NCBI GenBank assembly: GCA_964221845.1
Contig: CAXPZW010000011.1
Coordinates: 1-64,000, forward strand
DNA: 64,000 nucleotides
Direction: 5' to 3'
Source of the DNA: CAXPZW01 sp964221845
GTDB lineage: Bacteria; Bacteroidota; Bacteroidia; Flavobacteriales_D; Sanyastnellaceae
Of this stretch, positions 8,695-18,399 are shown one piece after another; within the stretch, counting starts at the first letter, position 1; each line of letters opens with the position of its first letter. The notes under the pieces were generated by a model. It was given only the letters and a program-made list of their open reading frames with translations, searched no databases and had not been told where the DNA came from. Made by a program: the position numbers and the translations under genes.

Positions 8695-10515
8695 TCACGC
8701 GTCCAACCCGTGATTCGGATCTTGATAATGGCGGTAGACTTTGCCCGCCACGGCCTTGCCCACCACGTTGATCAAATCGGCCAGCGGCGCCGTCTTGACC
8801 GCTTTGACCGTCTTGTAGTGGCGCAACAGCTTTTCTGCAGAAGCCTTGCCCACACCGGCGATGTCCTGCAACTCGGTCTGAATGGCCGCTTTGCTGCGGC
8901 GGTTACGGTGGTGCGCCAAACTGAAGCGGTGTGCTTCGTTGCGCAACTGTTGGATGAGTTTCAGCGATTCAGAACGCTTGTCAATGTACACCGGCAACGA
9001 GTCCCCTGGGAAGTAGATTTCCTCCAGTCGCTTGGCAATGCCGATGACGGTCATTTGCCCGCGCAATTCCAACCGGTCTACGGCCTTCATGGCGGCGCTC
9101 AGTTGTCCCTTCCCACCATCAATAATGACCAGTTGGGGGAGTGATTCTCCCTCCTCACTCAACCTGCGGTAGCGGCGAAAGACCACTTCCTCCATGGAGG
9201 CAAAATCATCCGGGCCCACCACAGTCTTGATGTTGTATTTGCGGTAGTCGTTCTTGGCCGCCTTGGCGTTCTTAAACACCACGCAAGCAGAAGCCGGATT
9301 TGTGCCCTGAATGTTGGAGTTGTCAAAACACTCGATGTGCACCGGCAATTCCTGCATGCGCAAATCGGCTTGCAGGGTGGTGAGGATGCGTTTTTGATTG
9401 GCTTCGGGGTCGACCTGCTCAAGCATCTTGTGCTTGTCGCGCATGTAATAGCGCGCGTTGCGTTCACTCAGTTCCAGCAATCGGGCTTTGTCGCCGCGTT
9501 GGGGAATGTGGAACTTGACGTCTTCCAACTCTACATCCACCTTGAACGGGAGGTAGATTTCTGGACAATCGCTTTGGTATTGTTCACGCAGCTCTACGAT
9601 GGCGTAGGCCAACAGTTCTTCGTCGGTTTCGGCCATGCTTTTGCGCAACTCTGTGCTGCGCCCATGGACAATGGCTCCGTCGCGGATTTTGAGGTAGTTC
9701 ACATAGCCGCTGCGGTTGTCGCTCACAATGCTGAACACCTCTACATTGTGTATGCTCGGGTGTACCACTGCAGTTTTCTGCTGGAACTTTTCAATCATGT
9801 CCAGCCGGTTCTTGAGCTCTTGGGCGCGCTCAAAATCGAGCTCCTCAGCAGCGCTTTTCATCTCACCTTTGAAGGTGCGAATCAGCTGACTCAAGTCCCC
9901 TTTGAGGATGCTGCGAATGGAGGCCACATTGGCGTTGTAGTCCTCTTCAGACTGGTACCCTTCGCACGGGCCCAAGCAATTGCCAAGGTGGTACTCTAGG
10001 CACACTTTGAACTTGCCTTTGGCGACGTTGTCTTCGCTCAATGCCAGGTTGCAGGTGCGGATGGGATACATCTTGCGCACCAGCTCCAGCACTGCATTCA
10101 TGGTCTTCACGCTGGTGTAGGGCCCGAAGTATTCCGAACCGTCACGGATGATTTTACGTGTGGGAAACACGCGGGGGAAGCGTTCCTTTTTGATGACAAT
10201 GCTCGGGAAGCTCTTGTCGTCCTTGAGGCGGATGTTGTACGGAGGTTGGTGCTCCTTGATGATGGAGTTTTCCAGCAACAGCGCGTCGGTTTCGTGCTCC
10301 ACCACCATCCAGCGGATGTTGCGCACCTTGCCTGCGAGCACACGTGTTTTGCCGTTTTCATACTTCTGTTTGTTGAAGTAGCTGGACACGCGGTTCTTCA
10401 GGTTTTTGGCCTTGCCCACATACAGAATGGCCCCTTCTTCATCAAAGAATTGGTACACCCCGGGTTTGCGGGGCACACGTTTGAGGATGGGTTCGATGGA
10501 TTCGTGCCGTGCCAT
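8695..10515 (-). CDS. uvrC: UvrABC excinuclease subunit C
   Basis: UvrC makes the dual incisions in nucleotide excision repair. The 606-residue protein has the N-terminal GIY-YIG nuclease domain (PGVYQFFDEEGAILYVGKA), a UVR motif at about 200-235 (ELDFERAQELKNRL), the RNase H-like endonuclease domain (ECFDNSNIQGT, VIIDGGKGQLSAA), and a C-terminal helix-hairpin-helix pair (LQDIAGVGKASAEKLL). I chose the ATG at 10515 (MARHESIEP) over a TTG at 10524 because that TTG is part of the -7 box. It is divergent from the dehydrogenase gene. Confidence 0.96.
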   Translation of the reverse strand: MARHESIEPILKRVPRKPGVYQFFDEEGAILYVGKAKNLKNRVSSYFNKQKYENGKTRVLAGKVRNIRWMVVEHETDALLLENSIIKEHQPPYNIRLKDDKSFPSIVIKKERFPRVFPTRKIIRDGSEYFGPYTSVKTMNAVLELVRKMYPIRTCNLALSEDNVAKGKFKVCLEYHLGNCLGPCEGYQSEEDYNANVASIRSILKGDLSQLIRTFKGEMKSAAEELDFERAQELKNRLDMIEKFQQKTAVVHPSIHNVEVFSIVSDNRSGYVNYLKIRDGAIVHGRSTELRKSMAETDEELLAYAIVELREQYQSDCPEIYLPFKVDVELEDVKFHIPQRGDKARLLELSERNARYYMRDKHKMLEQVDPEANQKRILTTLQADLRMQELPVHIECFDNSNIQGTNPASACVVFKNAKAAKNDYRKYNIKTVVGPDDFASMEEVVFRRYRRLSEEGESLPQLVIIDGGKGQLSAAMKAVDRLELRGQMTVIGIAKRLEEIYFPGDSLPVYIDKRSESLKLIQQLRNEAHRFSLAHHRNRRSKAAIQTELQDIAGVGKASAEKLLRHYKTVKAVKTAPLADLINVVGKAVAGKVYRHYQDPNHGLDA

Positions 10516-10521
10516 GCCCGA

Positions 10522-10529
10522 CAAAAATA
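10522..10529 (-). promoter_or_regulatory. -7 box of uvrC
   Basis: TATTTTTG on the minus strand is an exact TAnnTTTG match, ending 6 nt before the uvrC ATG. It fixes the start codon and predicts a leaderless or nearly leaderless mRNA. Confidence 0.55.
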
Positions 10530-10562
10530 GGCAGCCACCGCACCGCCGGCCGCCTTGGGCCG

Positions 10563-10570
10563 TACTTTTG
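10563..10570 (+). promoter_or_regulatory. -7 box of the SDR gene
   Basis: TACTTTTG, 4 nt before the ATG at 10575, is back to back with the uvrC box 34 bp away. No -33 TTTG is clear. Confidence 0.5.
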
Positions 10571-10574
10571 AGCC

Positions 10575-11576
10575 ATGATCTTGGTCACCGGAGCAAATGG
10601 ACTGGTGGGCGCTGCCATCGCCCGCGCTTTGCTCAAGCAAGGCGAAACCGTGCGCGCACTGCGCCGCCCCACCTCAGACCTCACTTGGGCCCAAAGCTAC
10701 TTTGAGTTTCACGGGGATGCTGCCCTGTGGGCGCAGCTCACTTGGGTGGAAGGCGATGTGCTTGATGTGCCCTCGCTCGAAAGCGCCATCACCGGTTGCG
10801 ACCGCGTGTTTCACGCTGCAGCCATGGTGAGTTTTCACCCCAAGGATTCCGCTGAAATGCTGGAGATCAACGGCACCGGCACAGCCAATGTGGTCAACGT
10901 GTGTTTGGCCCAGCAGGTCTCCAAGCTGTGCTACGTGAGTTCCACCGCGGCGCTTGGACGCAGCAAGGCCGGTGAGGCCATCGACGAAAACCGCACTTGG
11001 GAAAATTCCGAGTTGAACACCCCCTACGCCATGAGCAAGTATGCCGCCGAATGCGAAGTATGGCGAGGCATAGAGGAGGGACTCAATGCGGTGATGGTCA
11101 ACCCCAGCATTGTCCTTGGACCGGGACGTCCGGACCGCAGTTCAGCCACGCTGTTGAGCTGGGTGGCCTCCGGATACAAATTCTACCCCACTGGCTCCAA
11201 CGGCTTTGTCCCGTTGGAAGACGTAGCGCGCGCTTGCGTGCACCTGGAGGCTTCCGACATCTCGGCGAAACGCTACTTGCTTTGCGCGCAAAACTGGACA
11301 TACCAGCAGTTGTTTGACACCATGGCGCAAGCGCTTGGCGTGCCCGCGCCCCACCGCCCGGCTCAAGGTTGGATGCTCAACACCGCCCGCGTACTGCAAT
11401 GGATGCTGGAAAAAGTAGGCGGACCCCGTGCTGCCCTCACCCGCATTGCCGTGCGCAACGCGAGCAACCGTGTGGACTACGACGGATCCGCCATTGTCGA
11501 AACCGGTTTTGCCTATGCCGATGTACCTACGGCCATCCAAGAAGCGTCCCGTTTTTACCACGCCCACCATGGTTGA
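10575..11576 (+). CDS. NAD(P)-dependent epimerase/dehydratase, extended SDR family
   Basis: The 333-residue protein has the nucleotide-binding glycine motif at the N terminus (VTGANGLVGAAIARAL) and the catalytic Tyr-x-x-x-Lys (TPYAMSKYAAE), with the upstream serine in YVSSTAALGR. The GCDRVFHAAAMVSFHP block resembles dihydroflavonol-reductase-like members of the extended short-chain dehydrogenases. The substrate cannot be predicted. The start is set by the promoter box just upstream. The following gene begins 43 nt after the stop. Confidence 0.88.
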   Translation: MILVTGANGLVGAAIARALLKQGETVRALRRPTSDLTWAQSYFEFHGDAALWAQLTWVEGDVLDVPSLESAITGCDRVFHAAAMVSFHPKDSAEMLEINGTGTANVVNVCLAQQVSKLCYVSSTAALGRSKAGEAIDENRTWENSELNTPYAMSKYAAECEVWRGIEEGLNAVMVNPSIVLGPGRPDRSSATLLSWVASGYKFYPTGSNGFVPLEDVARACVHLEASDISAKRYLLCAQNWTYQQLFDTMAQALGVPAPHRPAQGWMLNTARVLQWMLEKVGGPRAALTRIAVRNASNRVDYDGSAIVETGFAYADVPTAIQEASRFYHAHHG

Positions 11577-11619
11577 TGCGCGCAACATTTCCCGGGCACG
11601 ATTTGTCATTGGTTTCACC

Positions 11620-13470
11620 ATGATGCGAATCCTGTTGCTTGCTTGTGCCCTGCTCCCGCAGGTGCTTTCGGCCCAAACCTTTGAGGAGGTGGCGGTGGCC
11701 TCCGGCATCGATTTCCAGCCCGAGGCGGCCAGTTATATGGGCGGCGGCGTGGCGTGGTTTGACTTCGATGGCGATGGCTGGCAAGACCTCTATGTGACCG
11801 GCTGCCGTTTGCGCGACCGGCTGTACCGCAACCTGGGCGACGGCACCTTTGAAGAGGTAGGCCTTGCTGCAGGATTGGGCGTCACCGAAGACATCAACAC
11901 CATTGGCGTCAGCACCGCCGACTACGACCGCGACGGGGACCCCGACGTGTATGTGACCACCTGGCGCGTGGACGGACTCAACGACTTCGCCCCCAACTAC
12001 TTGTTCCGCAACAACGGCGACGGCACCTTCACCGATGTGGCCGCGGAAGCCGGTTTGAACGTGGAGACCTTCAGCATTTGCGGCACCTTTTTCGACGCCA
12101 ACCTCGACGGGTGGATTGACCTGTGGGTGGGCAACTACGTGATCGCGCCGGCCTTTTTGTTTGACGAGGAGGGCATGATCATCGGCTACGACCACGATTG
12201 CGCCTCGGACAACCTCTACCTCAACAACGGCGACGGCACCTTCACCGACCTTGCCCTCGTGTATGAAACCGAAAACTTCGGGTGCACCCTGGCCACCCGT
12301 GCCACCGACCTGGAGTTTGACGGCGACCCCGACGTGATTGTGGGCAACGACTTTGGCGAGTACATCATCCCCAACAAACTGTACCGCAACAACTACCCGT
12401 TGGAGCTCTTCAGTGAAATCTCCAGCCCCAGCAACGCCGCAGCGCAGATGTACAGCATGGGGATTGCCACCGGCGATTACGACCACGACGGCGACCTCGA
12501 CCACTACATCACCAACCTGGGGCGCAACCTGCTGATGCAAAAGCAGGAAGACACCTTCTTCATTGACCTCACCACCGAGGCCGACATTGAAAACCAAGGG
12601 AGCGAGGGCCTGCGCTACACGAGTTGGGCCACTGGCTTTGCGGATTTCGACCACGACGGGTGGGAAGACCTGTTTGTGGTCAACGGACACGTGCCAACCA
12701 TCGACGTAGCGGCCAATCACGTGTTTGACCCCGACAAACTCTACCGCAACAACGGCGACGGGACCTTTGAAGACGTGTCCCAGACCGCCGGCATCGCGGA
12801 CATGGGCATTGGCCGCGGCGGCGCCTTGTGCGACTACGACCAAGACGGCGACCTGGATTTGGCCGTGGTCAACATCCAAAACCCGGCCTCCAGCGAAACT
12901 GAAGGCGTGCGGCTGTACAACAACCAAAACAGCAGTGGCGGGTGGATCGGCATTGCGCTCGAAGGCACAACGTCCAACGTGGACGCCATTGGCGCCTTGG
13001 TCGAGGTACATGCCGGCACCCAAACTTGGCTGCGCGAAGTCTCCGGCGGAGGCGACACCCACGTGAGCCAACATGACCACGCCATGCACATTGGACTGGG
13101 GGCTGCGGTGGTGGATTCGGTGACCATTAACTGGCCTTCGGGACTGGTGGAAACCGTGTACCAGCCGGCCCAAAGCGTGTGGCACCAGTGGACCGAAGGA
13201 TCAGCGAATGCGGTGGAAGAAACACGTGTGCCTTCCCTCCAAGTCTTCCCAAATCCAGCGACCGACCGGCTGCACGTGCATGTGCCCGTGGGCCAGGCAG
13301 GCACCTATGTGTTGATCGATGCTGCGGGTCGGGAAGTGGCCACTTGGCAATGGACCCAAGGCAACCACCATGTGCCGGTTGACGTCTACCCAAGTGGGTG
13401 GTACGTACTCCGCGCAAGCGGCAGTCTGCGCACCGCCCCTGTAGAGCTGCTCATCGGTACCGGACGCTGA
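11620..13470 (+). CDS. CRTAC1-like secreted protein: FG-GAP/VCBS repeats, ASPIC/UnbV, T9SS sorting domain
   Basis: The 616-residue product has a signal peptide, MMRILLLACALLPQVLSAQ; ATG 11620 and 11623 are equally good. Seven calcium-binding-type repeats follow, including DFDGDGWQDLYV, DYDRDGDPDVYV, DANLDGWIDLWV, DYDHDGDLDHYI, DFDHDGWEDLFV and DYDQDGDLDLAV. They form a beta-propeller of FG-GAP/VCBS type. Residues about 440-510 are the ASPIC/UnbV region (AIGALVEVHAGTQTW to TINWPSGLVETVY). The C terminus (LQVFPNPATDRLHV onward) is a type A T9SS sorting domain. It is a tandem paralogue of the next gene. Ligand unknown. Confidence 0.85.
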   Translation: MMRILLLACALLPQVLSAQTFEEVAVASGIDFQPEAASYMGGGVAWFDFDGDGWQDLYVTGCRLRDRLYRNLGDGTFEEVGLAAGLGVTEDINTIGVSTADYDRDGDPDVYVTTWRVDGLNDFAPNYLFRNNGDGTFTDVAAEAGLNVETFSICGTFFDANLDGWIDLWVGNYVIAPAFLFDEEGMIIGYDHDCASDNLYLNNGDGTFTDLALVYETENFGCTLATRATDLEFDGDPDVIVGNDFGEYIIPNKLYRNNYPLELFSEISSPSNAAAQMYSMGIATGDYDHDGDLDHYITNLGRNLLMQKQEDTFFIDLTTEADIENQGSEGLRYTSWATGFADFDHDGWEDLFVVNGHVPTIDVAANHVFDPDKLYRNNGDGTFEDVSQTAGIADMGIGRGGALCDYDQDGDLDLAVVNIQNPASSETEGVRLYNNQNSSGGWIGIALEGTTSNVDAIGALVEVHAGTQTWLREVSGGGDTHVSQHDHAMHIGLGAAVVDSVTINWPSGLVETVYQPAQSVWHQWTEGSANAVEETRVPSLQVFPNPATDRLHVHVPVGQAGTYVLIDAAGREVATWQWTQGNHHVPVDVYPSGWYVLRASGSLRTAPVELLIGTGR

Positions 13471-13508
13471 CCCACCGATTGCGTACCTTCTCACACGTAA
13501 ACCGTTTT

Positions 13509-15509
13509 ATGCTTCGCTTTTGCTTGCTGTTCGCCTTTGCCGCGTTATGCGCGGAGATGCCGGGTCAATCCTTTTCGGAAGTGGCTGTGCAAATGGGGGT
13601 AAACTACGAATGCGAGAGCTTCCAAGAGCTGGGTGGTGGCATGGCGTGGTTCGACTACGACAACGACGGGTACCAAGACCTCTACCTCTGCGGCGGGCAG
13701 CTTCAAGACCGCCTCTACCACAACAACGGCGGCAGCAGTTTCTCAGACGTTTCGGACCAGGTCAACCTGTTTGAGACCAGCATCCGCAACACCACCGGCG
13801 TGGTGGCCGGAGACCTCGACAACGACGGCTTCACCGACTTTTTGGTCACTACTTGGAACGCCGGATTTGGCGTGGTGTTCCAACGCAATTTGCTCTACCG
13901 CAACAACGGCATTGGCGGCTTTGTAGAGGTCGGGCTCAGCGCCGGGCTCAGCGACCTCAAACTCGGCATGCCCTGCACTTTCATCGACGCCAACCACGAT
14001 ACCTACCTCGACATCTACGTGGGCAACTACGTGGAAGACTCGGGCCTGCTCTACGACGAAAACGGCAACGTGGTGGGCTTTGCGCACATCTGCTTTGAGG
14101 ACGACCTCTACCTCAACGACGGCAGCTGGGGCTTCACCAAAGTGGAAAGCGAGTTTTGGCCCGGCAACGACGGCTGTACTCTTGCACTGATGCCTACCGA
14201 CGCCAACCGCGACGGCCTCACCGACCTCATGGTGGCCAACGATTTTGGCGAGTGGGTGGTGCCCAACCGCCAGTTTGTAGCCACGGCTGATTCCACCCAA
14301 TGGGAAGACATTGCCCCGGGCAACGGCGCCGACATCCAACTCTACGGCATGGGCATCGCCAGCGCCGACTACGACTTGGATCAGGACTTGGACTACTACG
14401 TCACCAACTTGGGCGACAATGCGCTGCTCCGGCAAGAAGCCGACGGCACCTTCAGCGAGGTGGCTGCCGACGCCGGCGTGCAAGACGGCATCATTCCGGG
14501 CGTGGGCAAATCGGTGGGTTGGGGCACGTTCTTTTTTGACTTTGACAACAACCGCTATCCAGACCTCTTTGTGGCCAACGGCTACATCCCGGCCATCTCG
14601 TGGTTGAGCAATCCCTTTGCGCAGGAAGACCGCTTGTTCCGCAACCTGGGCGGCGGGGAGTTTACCGACGTGACCGCCGATATGCTCGAGACCAACGCGT
14701 GGCGTTCCCGCGGGGCTGCTTGTGCCGACTTTAACCGCGATGGACGGGTGGATTTTGGGGTGACCGCGTTGTTGAACGGACTGGATTTTCCCACCCCGCG
14801 CTTCCGGCTCCAAGCGAACCAAACCGAGGGCGGAAACTTTGTGGCCTTTGACCTGGAGGGCATCACCTGCAACCGCGATGCTTACGGCGCGCAAGTAGAA
14901 GTGTACACCGCGCTGGGCATGCAGCTTGGCGAGGTGCAAAGCGGGTCCAGCCACATGTCACAAAACGCCAGTACGGTGCACTTTGGATTGGGCGAGGTGA
15001 CCGAGATCGACTCAGTGAAAATCCATTGGCCACTGGGCAATGTGCAACTGTTGGATTCGGTGCTGATCAATGCGTATTACGACATCCTTCAGGACACTTC
15101 CACCTACGTGCCCGAAGAACCGGTGGACACCACCGACACCGAGGAAGAGTACATCAACTGGATCATCAGCCTGCCCGCCGGCGAAGGGGTGGAGCGCATC
15201 GACGTGAAGAAAAACCTGTGGCTCGAGGGCCACACCCATCCCTTGGAACGCACCCTGGAGGTGTTCCCCAATCCGGTGGAAGATGTGGTGGGACTGACCT
15301 TCAAGTTGGACGCGTCCACCCCACTCACCATTGAAGTGCTGGACGCTTCGGGCCGCGTGGTGCACACCTTGTGGACCGGCTCCCGCACCGATGGACGTCA
15401 CGAACTGCAACTCTTGCGCCCTGCGGATCTCGCCGCAGGATCGTACCTTCTGCGCCTGCGTACCCTAGATGCCATTGCGGTACGCCGTTTGCACTTGGCA
15501 GGAGGATGA
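13509..15509 (+). CDS. CRTAC1-like secreted protein, tandem paralogue
   Basis: The 666-residue product starts MLRFCLLFAFAALCAEMPGQ, a signal peptide. It mirrors the preceding gene with seven repeats: DYDNDGYQDLYL, DLDNDGFTDFLV, DANHDTYLDIYV, DANRDGLTDLMV, DYDLDQDLDYYV, DFDNNRYPDLFV and DFNRDGRVDFGV. Several here have lost the aspartate or glycine of the loop, so calcium binding may be weaker. An ASPIC/UnbV region follows (AYGAQVEVYTALG to KIHWPLGNVQLLD), then an acidic linker (VPEEPVDTTDTEEE) and a T9SS sorting domain (LEVFPNPVEDVVG). A weak TACCTTCT box lies upstream at about 13487-13494. The next gene overlaps its stop. Confidence 0.85.
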   Translation: MLRFCLLFAFAALCAEMPGQSFSEVAVQMGVNYECESFQELGGGMAWFDYDNDGYQDLYLCGGQLQDRLYHNNGGSSFSDVSDQVNLFETSIRNTTGVVAGDLDNDGFTDFLVTTWNAGFGVVFQRNLLYRNNGIGGFVEVGLSAGLSDLKLGMPCTFIDANHDTYLDIYVGNYVEDSGLLYDENGNVVGFAHICFEDDLYLNDGSWGFTKVESEFWPGNDGCTLALMPTDANRDGLTDLMVANDFGEWVVPNRQFVATADSTQWEDIAPGNGADIQLYGMGIASADYDLDQDLDYYVTNLGDNALLRQEADGTFSEVAADAGVQDGIIPGVGKSVGWGTFFFDFDNNRYPDLFVANGYIPAISWLSNPFAQEDRLFRNLGGGEFTDVTADMLETNAWRSRGAACADFNRDGRVDFGVTALLNGLDFPTPRFRLQANQTEGGNFVAFDLEGITCNRDAYGAQVEVYTALGMQLGEVQSGSSHMSQNASTVHFGLGEVTEIDSVKIHWPLGNVQLLDSVLINAYYDILQDTSTYVPEEPVDTTDTEEEYINWIISLPAGEGVERIDVKKNLWLEGHTHPLERTLEVFPNPVEDVVGLTFKLDASTPLTIEVLDASGRVVHTLWTGSRTDGRHELQLLRPADLAAGSYLLRLRTLDAIAVRRLHLAGG

Positions 15510-17041
15510 TGGACCGCTTTTTTTTGATGTGTGCGCTGTGCTGTATGGCCCTGGGAGGACTGGCCCAAGACGGCCGCGTGCGCTGGACCGATGAAGTCCG
15601 CTTGGACCGCGATGATCGCGCGGTTTCGCTCATGCAGGCCACCGACTCCACCTTCACCTTTCGCCACGACCGCAGTAGCACAGACAGCCCGTTCATGGTG
15701 CTCGAGCATTTTCACGCCCCCAGCCTCACCCCTACTTGGACCCGACCCGTTGAATTGCCCGAGGGACTTCCTTCAGGCGCACGGTTCATCGACATGTATC
15801 CGGTGGGACCGTTCTGGGTTGCGGCTTTTGACCATACCGATCGCAAGGAAAAACGGCACAGCATGCACGTGGCTGCCCTCAACCCCGACGGCATTTGGTT
15901 GGGCCCCGCCCGCGAGGCCCACGTCCGCACTTACGACAAGTACGAAAACCGCACCTACGAGGTGTTCACCTCGGCCGACAGCACGCGACTCGTGGGCCAT
16001 CTCGCCGGACCCTTTGGCAAAGAAGAACTGGCCGAACACGCCTTGGTAGTGTTGGGCGCCGACTTGGAACCGCTCTACACCCGTGAACTGGTGCTGCCCT
16101 ACAGCGACGACCAACTGCGGGTGCGTGACGTGTTGCTCGACACCCAAGGCAACATCCACCTCTACGCCGCCCAACCCCGCCCCAAAGTGCGGCTGGACTC
16201 GCAACGAGCGGTGGAAGAGCGCAAGAACCACACGTTGTTCAGCTACTACTGGCAGTCCAACACCCTCAAGGAGCTTGAAATCGACCTGCAAACCCAGTGG
16301 ATCACCGATGCCCGGGTGGCCTTTACTCCCGGGGGTGCCATCGGGGTGGCCGGCCTGTACTCCAACGGGCCGTACTTCCGCACCAAAGGCATCTTTGGGC
16401 TGGTGCTGGAGCCGACTTCGCGACGCATCTTGAGCCAAGGACTGGTGCGGTTGCCCAAGGAAACCATCGACGGTTTTTCGTCGCGCCGACGCTCAGACGG
16501 AGGACGCGAGATTGCCAACCTATACTTGGACCACGCGCTGTTTCCCACAGACACCACCTGGACGCTGGTCGCCGAGCAATTTGAAGTGGTTGAACGCGTG
16601 AGCACCGATCCCGCCACGGGGCGCCAAATCATCACCTATTCCTACCGTTACGAGGACATCTTGGTGGCCACCGGAGGGGCCAACAACGCGCTGCTGCGCA
16701 CCACCCAAGTGCGCAAGTCCCAAGCCATCACCGTGGACCCCGAATGGTACTCGAGCTACACCTGTGTTCCCCGTCAAGGTGGTATTACGCTGCTGTTCAA
16801 CGACCACCCAGACAACGGCACGTTGGACGGCGATGCCCGCTCATTGGTGGGGCTGCGTGAGGTGTCCATCCGGCGTGTAGACGTGGCCCGCTCCGGTGCG
16901 CAAAACCGCACCGAAGTGGACTTCATGGGGGCAGACGGGGCCAACTTTCGCCCTGAGTTGTTCTTGGAATTGGGCCCGCGTGGGGTGGTCCTCTTTGGCC
17001 AATACAAGCGCACCTACCGCCTCGGCGTTCTGGATTTTTGA
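15506..17041 (+). CDS. Exported protein of unknown function, coupled to the CRTAC1-like gene
   Basis: The 511-residue product starts at the ATG at 15506, which overlaps the previous stop as ATGA. It is preceded by GGCAGGAGG, an unusually strong Shine-Dalgarno sequence for this phylum. The N terminus MMDRFFLMCALCCMALGGLAQ is a Sec signal peptide without a convincing lipobox. The rest is rich in strand-like segments and looks beta-propeller-like by eye, but I recognise no family. It ends VLFGQYKRTYRLGVLDF without a T9SS sorting domain, so it is probably periplasmic or held by a partner. Tight coupling suggests a function shared with the CRTAC1-like proteins. Confidence 0.75.
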   Translation: MMDRFFLMCALCCMALGGLAQDGRVRWTDEVRLDRDDRAVSLMQATDSTFTFRHDRSSTDSPFMVLEHFHAPSLTPTWTRPVELPEGLPSGARFIDMYPVGPFWVAAFDHTDRKEKRHSMHVAALNPDGIWLGPAREAHVRTYDKYENRTYEVFTSADSTRLVGHLAGPFGKEELAEHALVVLGADLEPLYTRELVLPYSDDQLRVRDVLLDTQGNIHLYAAQPRPKVRLDSQRAVEERKNHTLFSYYWQSNTLKELEIDLQTQWITDARVAFTPGGAIGVAGLYSNGPYFRTKGIFGLVLEPTSRRILSQGLVRLPKETIDGFSSRRRSDGGREIANLYLDHALFPTDTTWTLVAEQFEVVERVSTDPATGRQIITYSYRYEDILVATGGANNALLRTTQVRKSQAITVDPEWYSSYTCVPRQGGITLLFNDHPDNGTLDGDARSLVGLREVSIRRVDVARSGAQNRTEVDFMGADGANFRPELFLELGPRGVVLFGQYKRTYRLGVLDF

Positions 17042-17074
17042 GATTCCCGCGACCTTCTGGCGTCCAACTCGGCG

Positions 17075-17082
17075 TACCTTCG
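17075..17082 (+). promoter_or_regulatory. Putative -7 box of sufS
   Basis: TACCTTCG, 45 nt before the chosen ATG, is a TAnnTTTG variant with one mismatch. The suf inverted repeat found at 4128-4148 is absent here. Confidence 0.35.
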
Positions 17083-17127
17083 CAGTCCCATTCACGAACT
17101 GTGGCCCGGACACTTTGTTTGAAAGAC

Positions 17128-18363
17128 ATGGACATGACCCTCACGGCACTCGATACTGAACTGCGCGACCAATTCCTCATCCTGCACCAAGATGTGCACG
17201 GGAACCCCTTGGTATACCTCGACAACGCGGCCACTTCACAAAAGCCCAAACGGGTGGTGGACGCCCTCGACAAGTACTACCACGGCTACAACGCAAACAT
17301 TCACCGCGGTGTGCATGCCCTGGCCCAACGCGCCACAGAAGCGTACGAGGATGCGCGCAAACGCATTGCGGCCTTCATCGGTGCGCCAGATGCTTCGAGC
17401 GTGATTTACACCTCGGGCACTACCGCATCGATCAACCTTGCAGCCCAATCGTGGGGCCGCGCCAACCTCTCACAAGGAGACGTGATACTGGTGTCTCGCA
17501 TGGACCACCACAGCAACATGGTGCCTTGGCAATTGGTGGCCGAGGAGGTGGGTGCCCGCGTGCTGCCCATTGAAATTGACCGCGTCGGAAACCTGCTGCT
17601 GGATGCCTTGCAAGAGCAGCTCAACACCTTGCCGGTGAAAGTGGTGGCCTTCCCCCACGTGAGCAACGCTCTCGGTACCATCAATCCTGCAGCACAAATC
17701 GTGGCCATGGCGCATGCAGCCGGAGCCATTGCCATGGTGGACGGCGCACAAGCAGTGCCCCACGCCAAAGTGGACGTACAAGCCCTGGACGCCGACTTCT
17801 ACGCCTTCAGCGGCCACAAGATGTACGGGCCCACCGGCATCGGCATCCTCTATGGAAAGGCCGCGTTACTGGACCAAATGCCGCCGTGGCTGGGCGGTGG
17901 CGAAATGATTGCCACCGTCTCGTTTGACGGCACCACCTACAACACCCTGCCCCACAAGTTTGAGGCGGGCACGCCCAACATCGCCGCAGGCATTGCCTTG
18001 GGTGAGGCGGTTGACTTCATGCAAGAGGTCGGTGTGGAACGCATTGCGGCCTGGGAAGAACACTTGCTGGCACTGACCACCGAAAAACTCGGAGCCATTG
18101 ACGGCATGCAGGTGTATGGCACCGCTGCGCACAAAGCAGGCGTGTATTCCTTCCTGGTGGACGGGGTGCACCCCTACGATTTAGGCACGCTGCTGGACCA
18201 GCAAGGTGTGGCCGTGCGCACGGGTCACCACTGCACCGAACCACTCATGGATTGGCTGGGCATTCCGGGTACCGTGCGTGCCTCGTTTGCCGCTTACAAC
18301 TCAGAATCGGACGTGGACCGTCTGGAAGCCGCGGTGCGCAAGGCCGTGAGCATGCTTCGCTAA
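17128..18363 (+). CDS. sufS: Cysteine desulfurase SufS
   Basis: SufS is a PLP enzyme that removes sulfur from cysteine and passes it as persulfide to SufE and SufB. The 411-residue protein contains the N-terminal LVYLDNAATSQKPKRV, the PLP lysine in AFSGHKMYGPTG (about residue 231) and the catalytic cysteine in RTGHHCTEPL (about residue 368). I chose the ATG at 17128 (MDMTLTALDTELRDQF); the ATG at 17134 is an alternative. It is followed by sufE, 36 nt on, and lies about 13 kb from sufABCD. Confidence 0.96.
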   Translation: MDMTLTALDTELRDQFLILHQDVHGNPLVYLDNAATSQKPKRVVDALDKYYHGYNANIHRGVHALAQRATEAYEDARKRIAAFIGAPDASSVIYTSGTTASINLAAQSWGRANLSQGDVILVSRMDHHSNMVPWQLVAEEVGARVLPIEIDRVGNLLLDALQEQLNTLPVKVVAFPHVSNALGTINPAAQIVAMAHAAGAIAMVDGAQAVPHAKVDVQALDADFYAFSGHKMYGPTGIGILYGKAALLDQMPPWLGGGEMIATVSFDGTTYNTLPHKFEAGTPNIAAGIALGEAVDFMQEVGVERIAAWEEHLLALTTEKLGAIDGMQVYGTAAHKAGVYSFLVDGVHPYDLGTLLDQQGVAVRTGHHCTEPLMDWLGIPGTVRASFAAYNSESDVDRLEAAVRKAVSMLR

Positions 18364-18375
18364 GGATGTCCATCG

Positions 18376-18383
18376 TACATTTG
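18376..18383 (+). promoter_or_regulatory. -7 box before sufE
   Basis: TACATTTG is an exact TAnnTTTG match in the 36-nt gap between sufS and sufE, 16 nt before the GTG start. sufE-sufT may therefore have a promoter of their own. Confidence 0.45.
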
Positions 18384-18399
18384 CAAAAAAAATTCGCCT

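Noticed and set aside
11527..13185. Long antisense frame opposite the first CRTAC1-like gene
   Set aside because: It is a shadow of the regular DxDxDG repeat codons, which leave the opposite strand free of stops. The valine/histidine-rich product is not protein-like.
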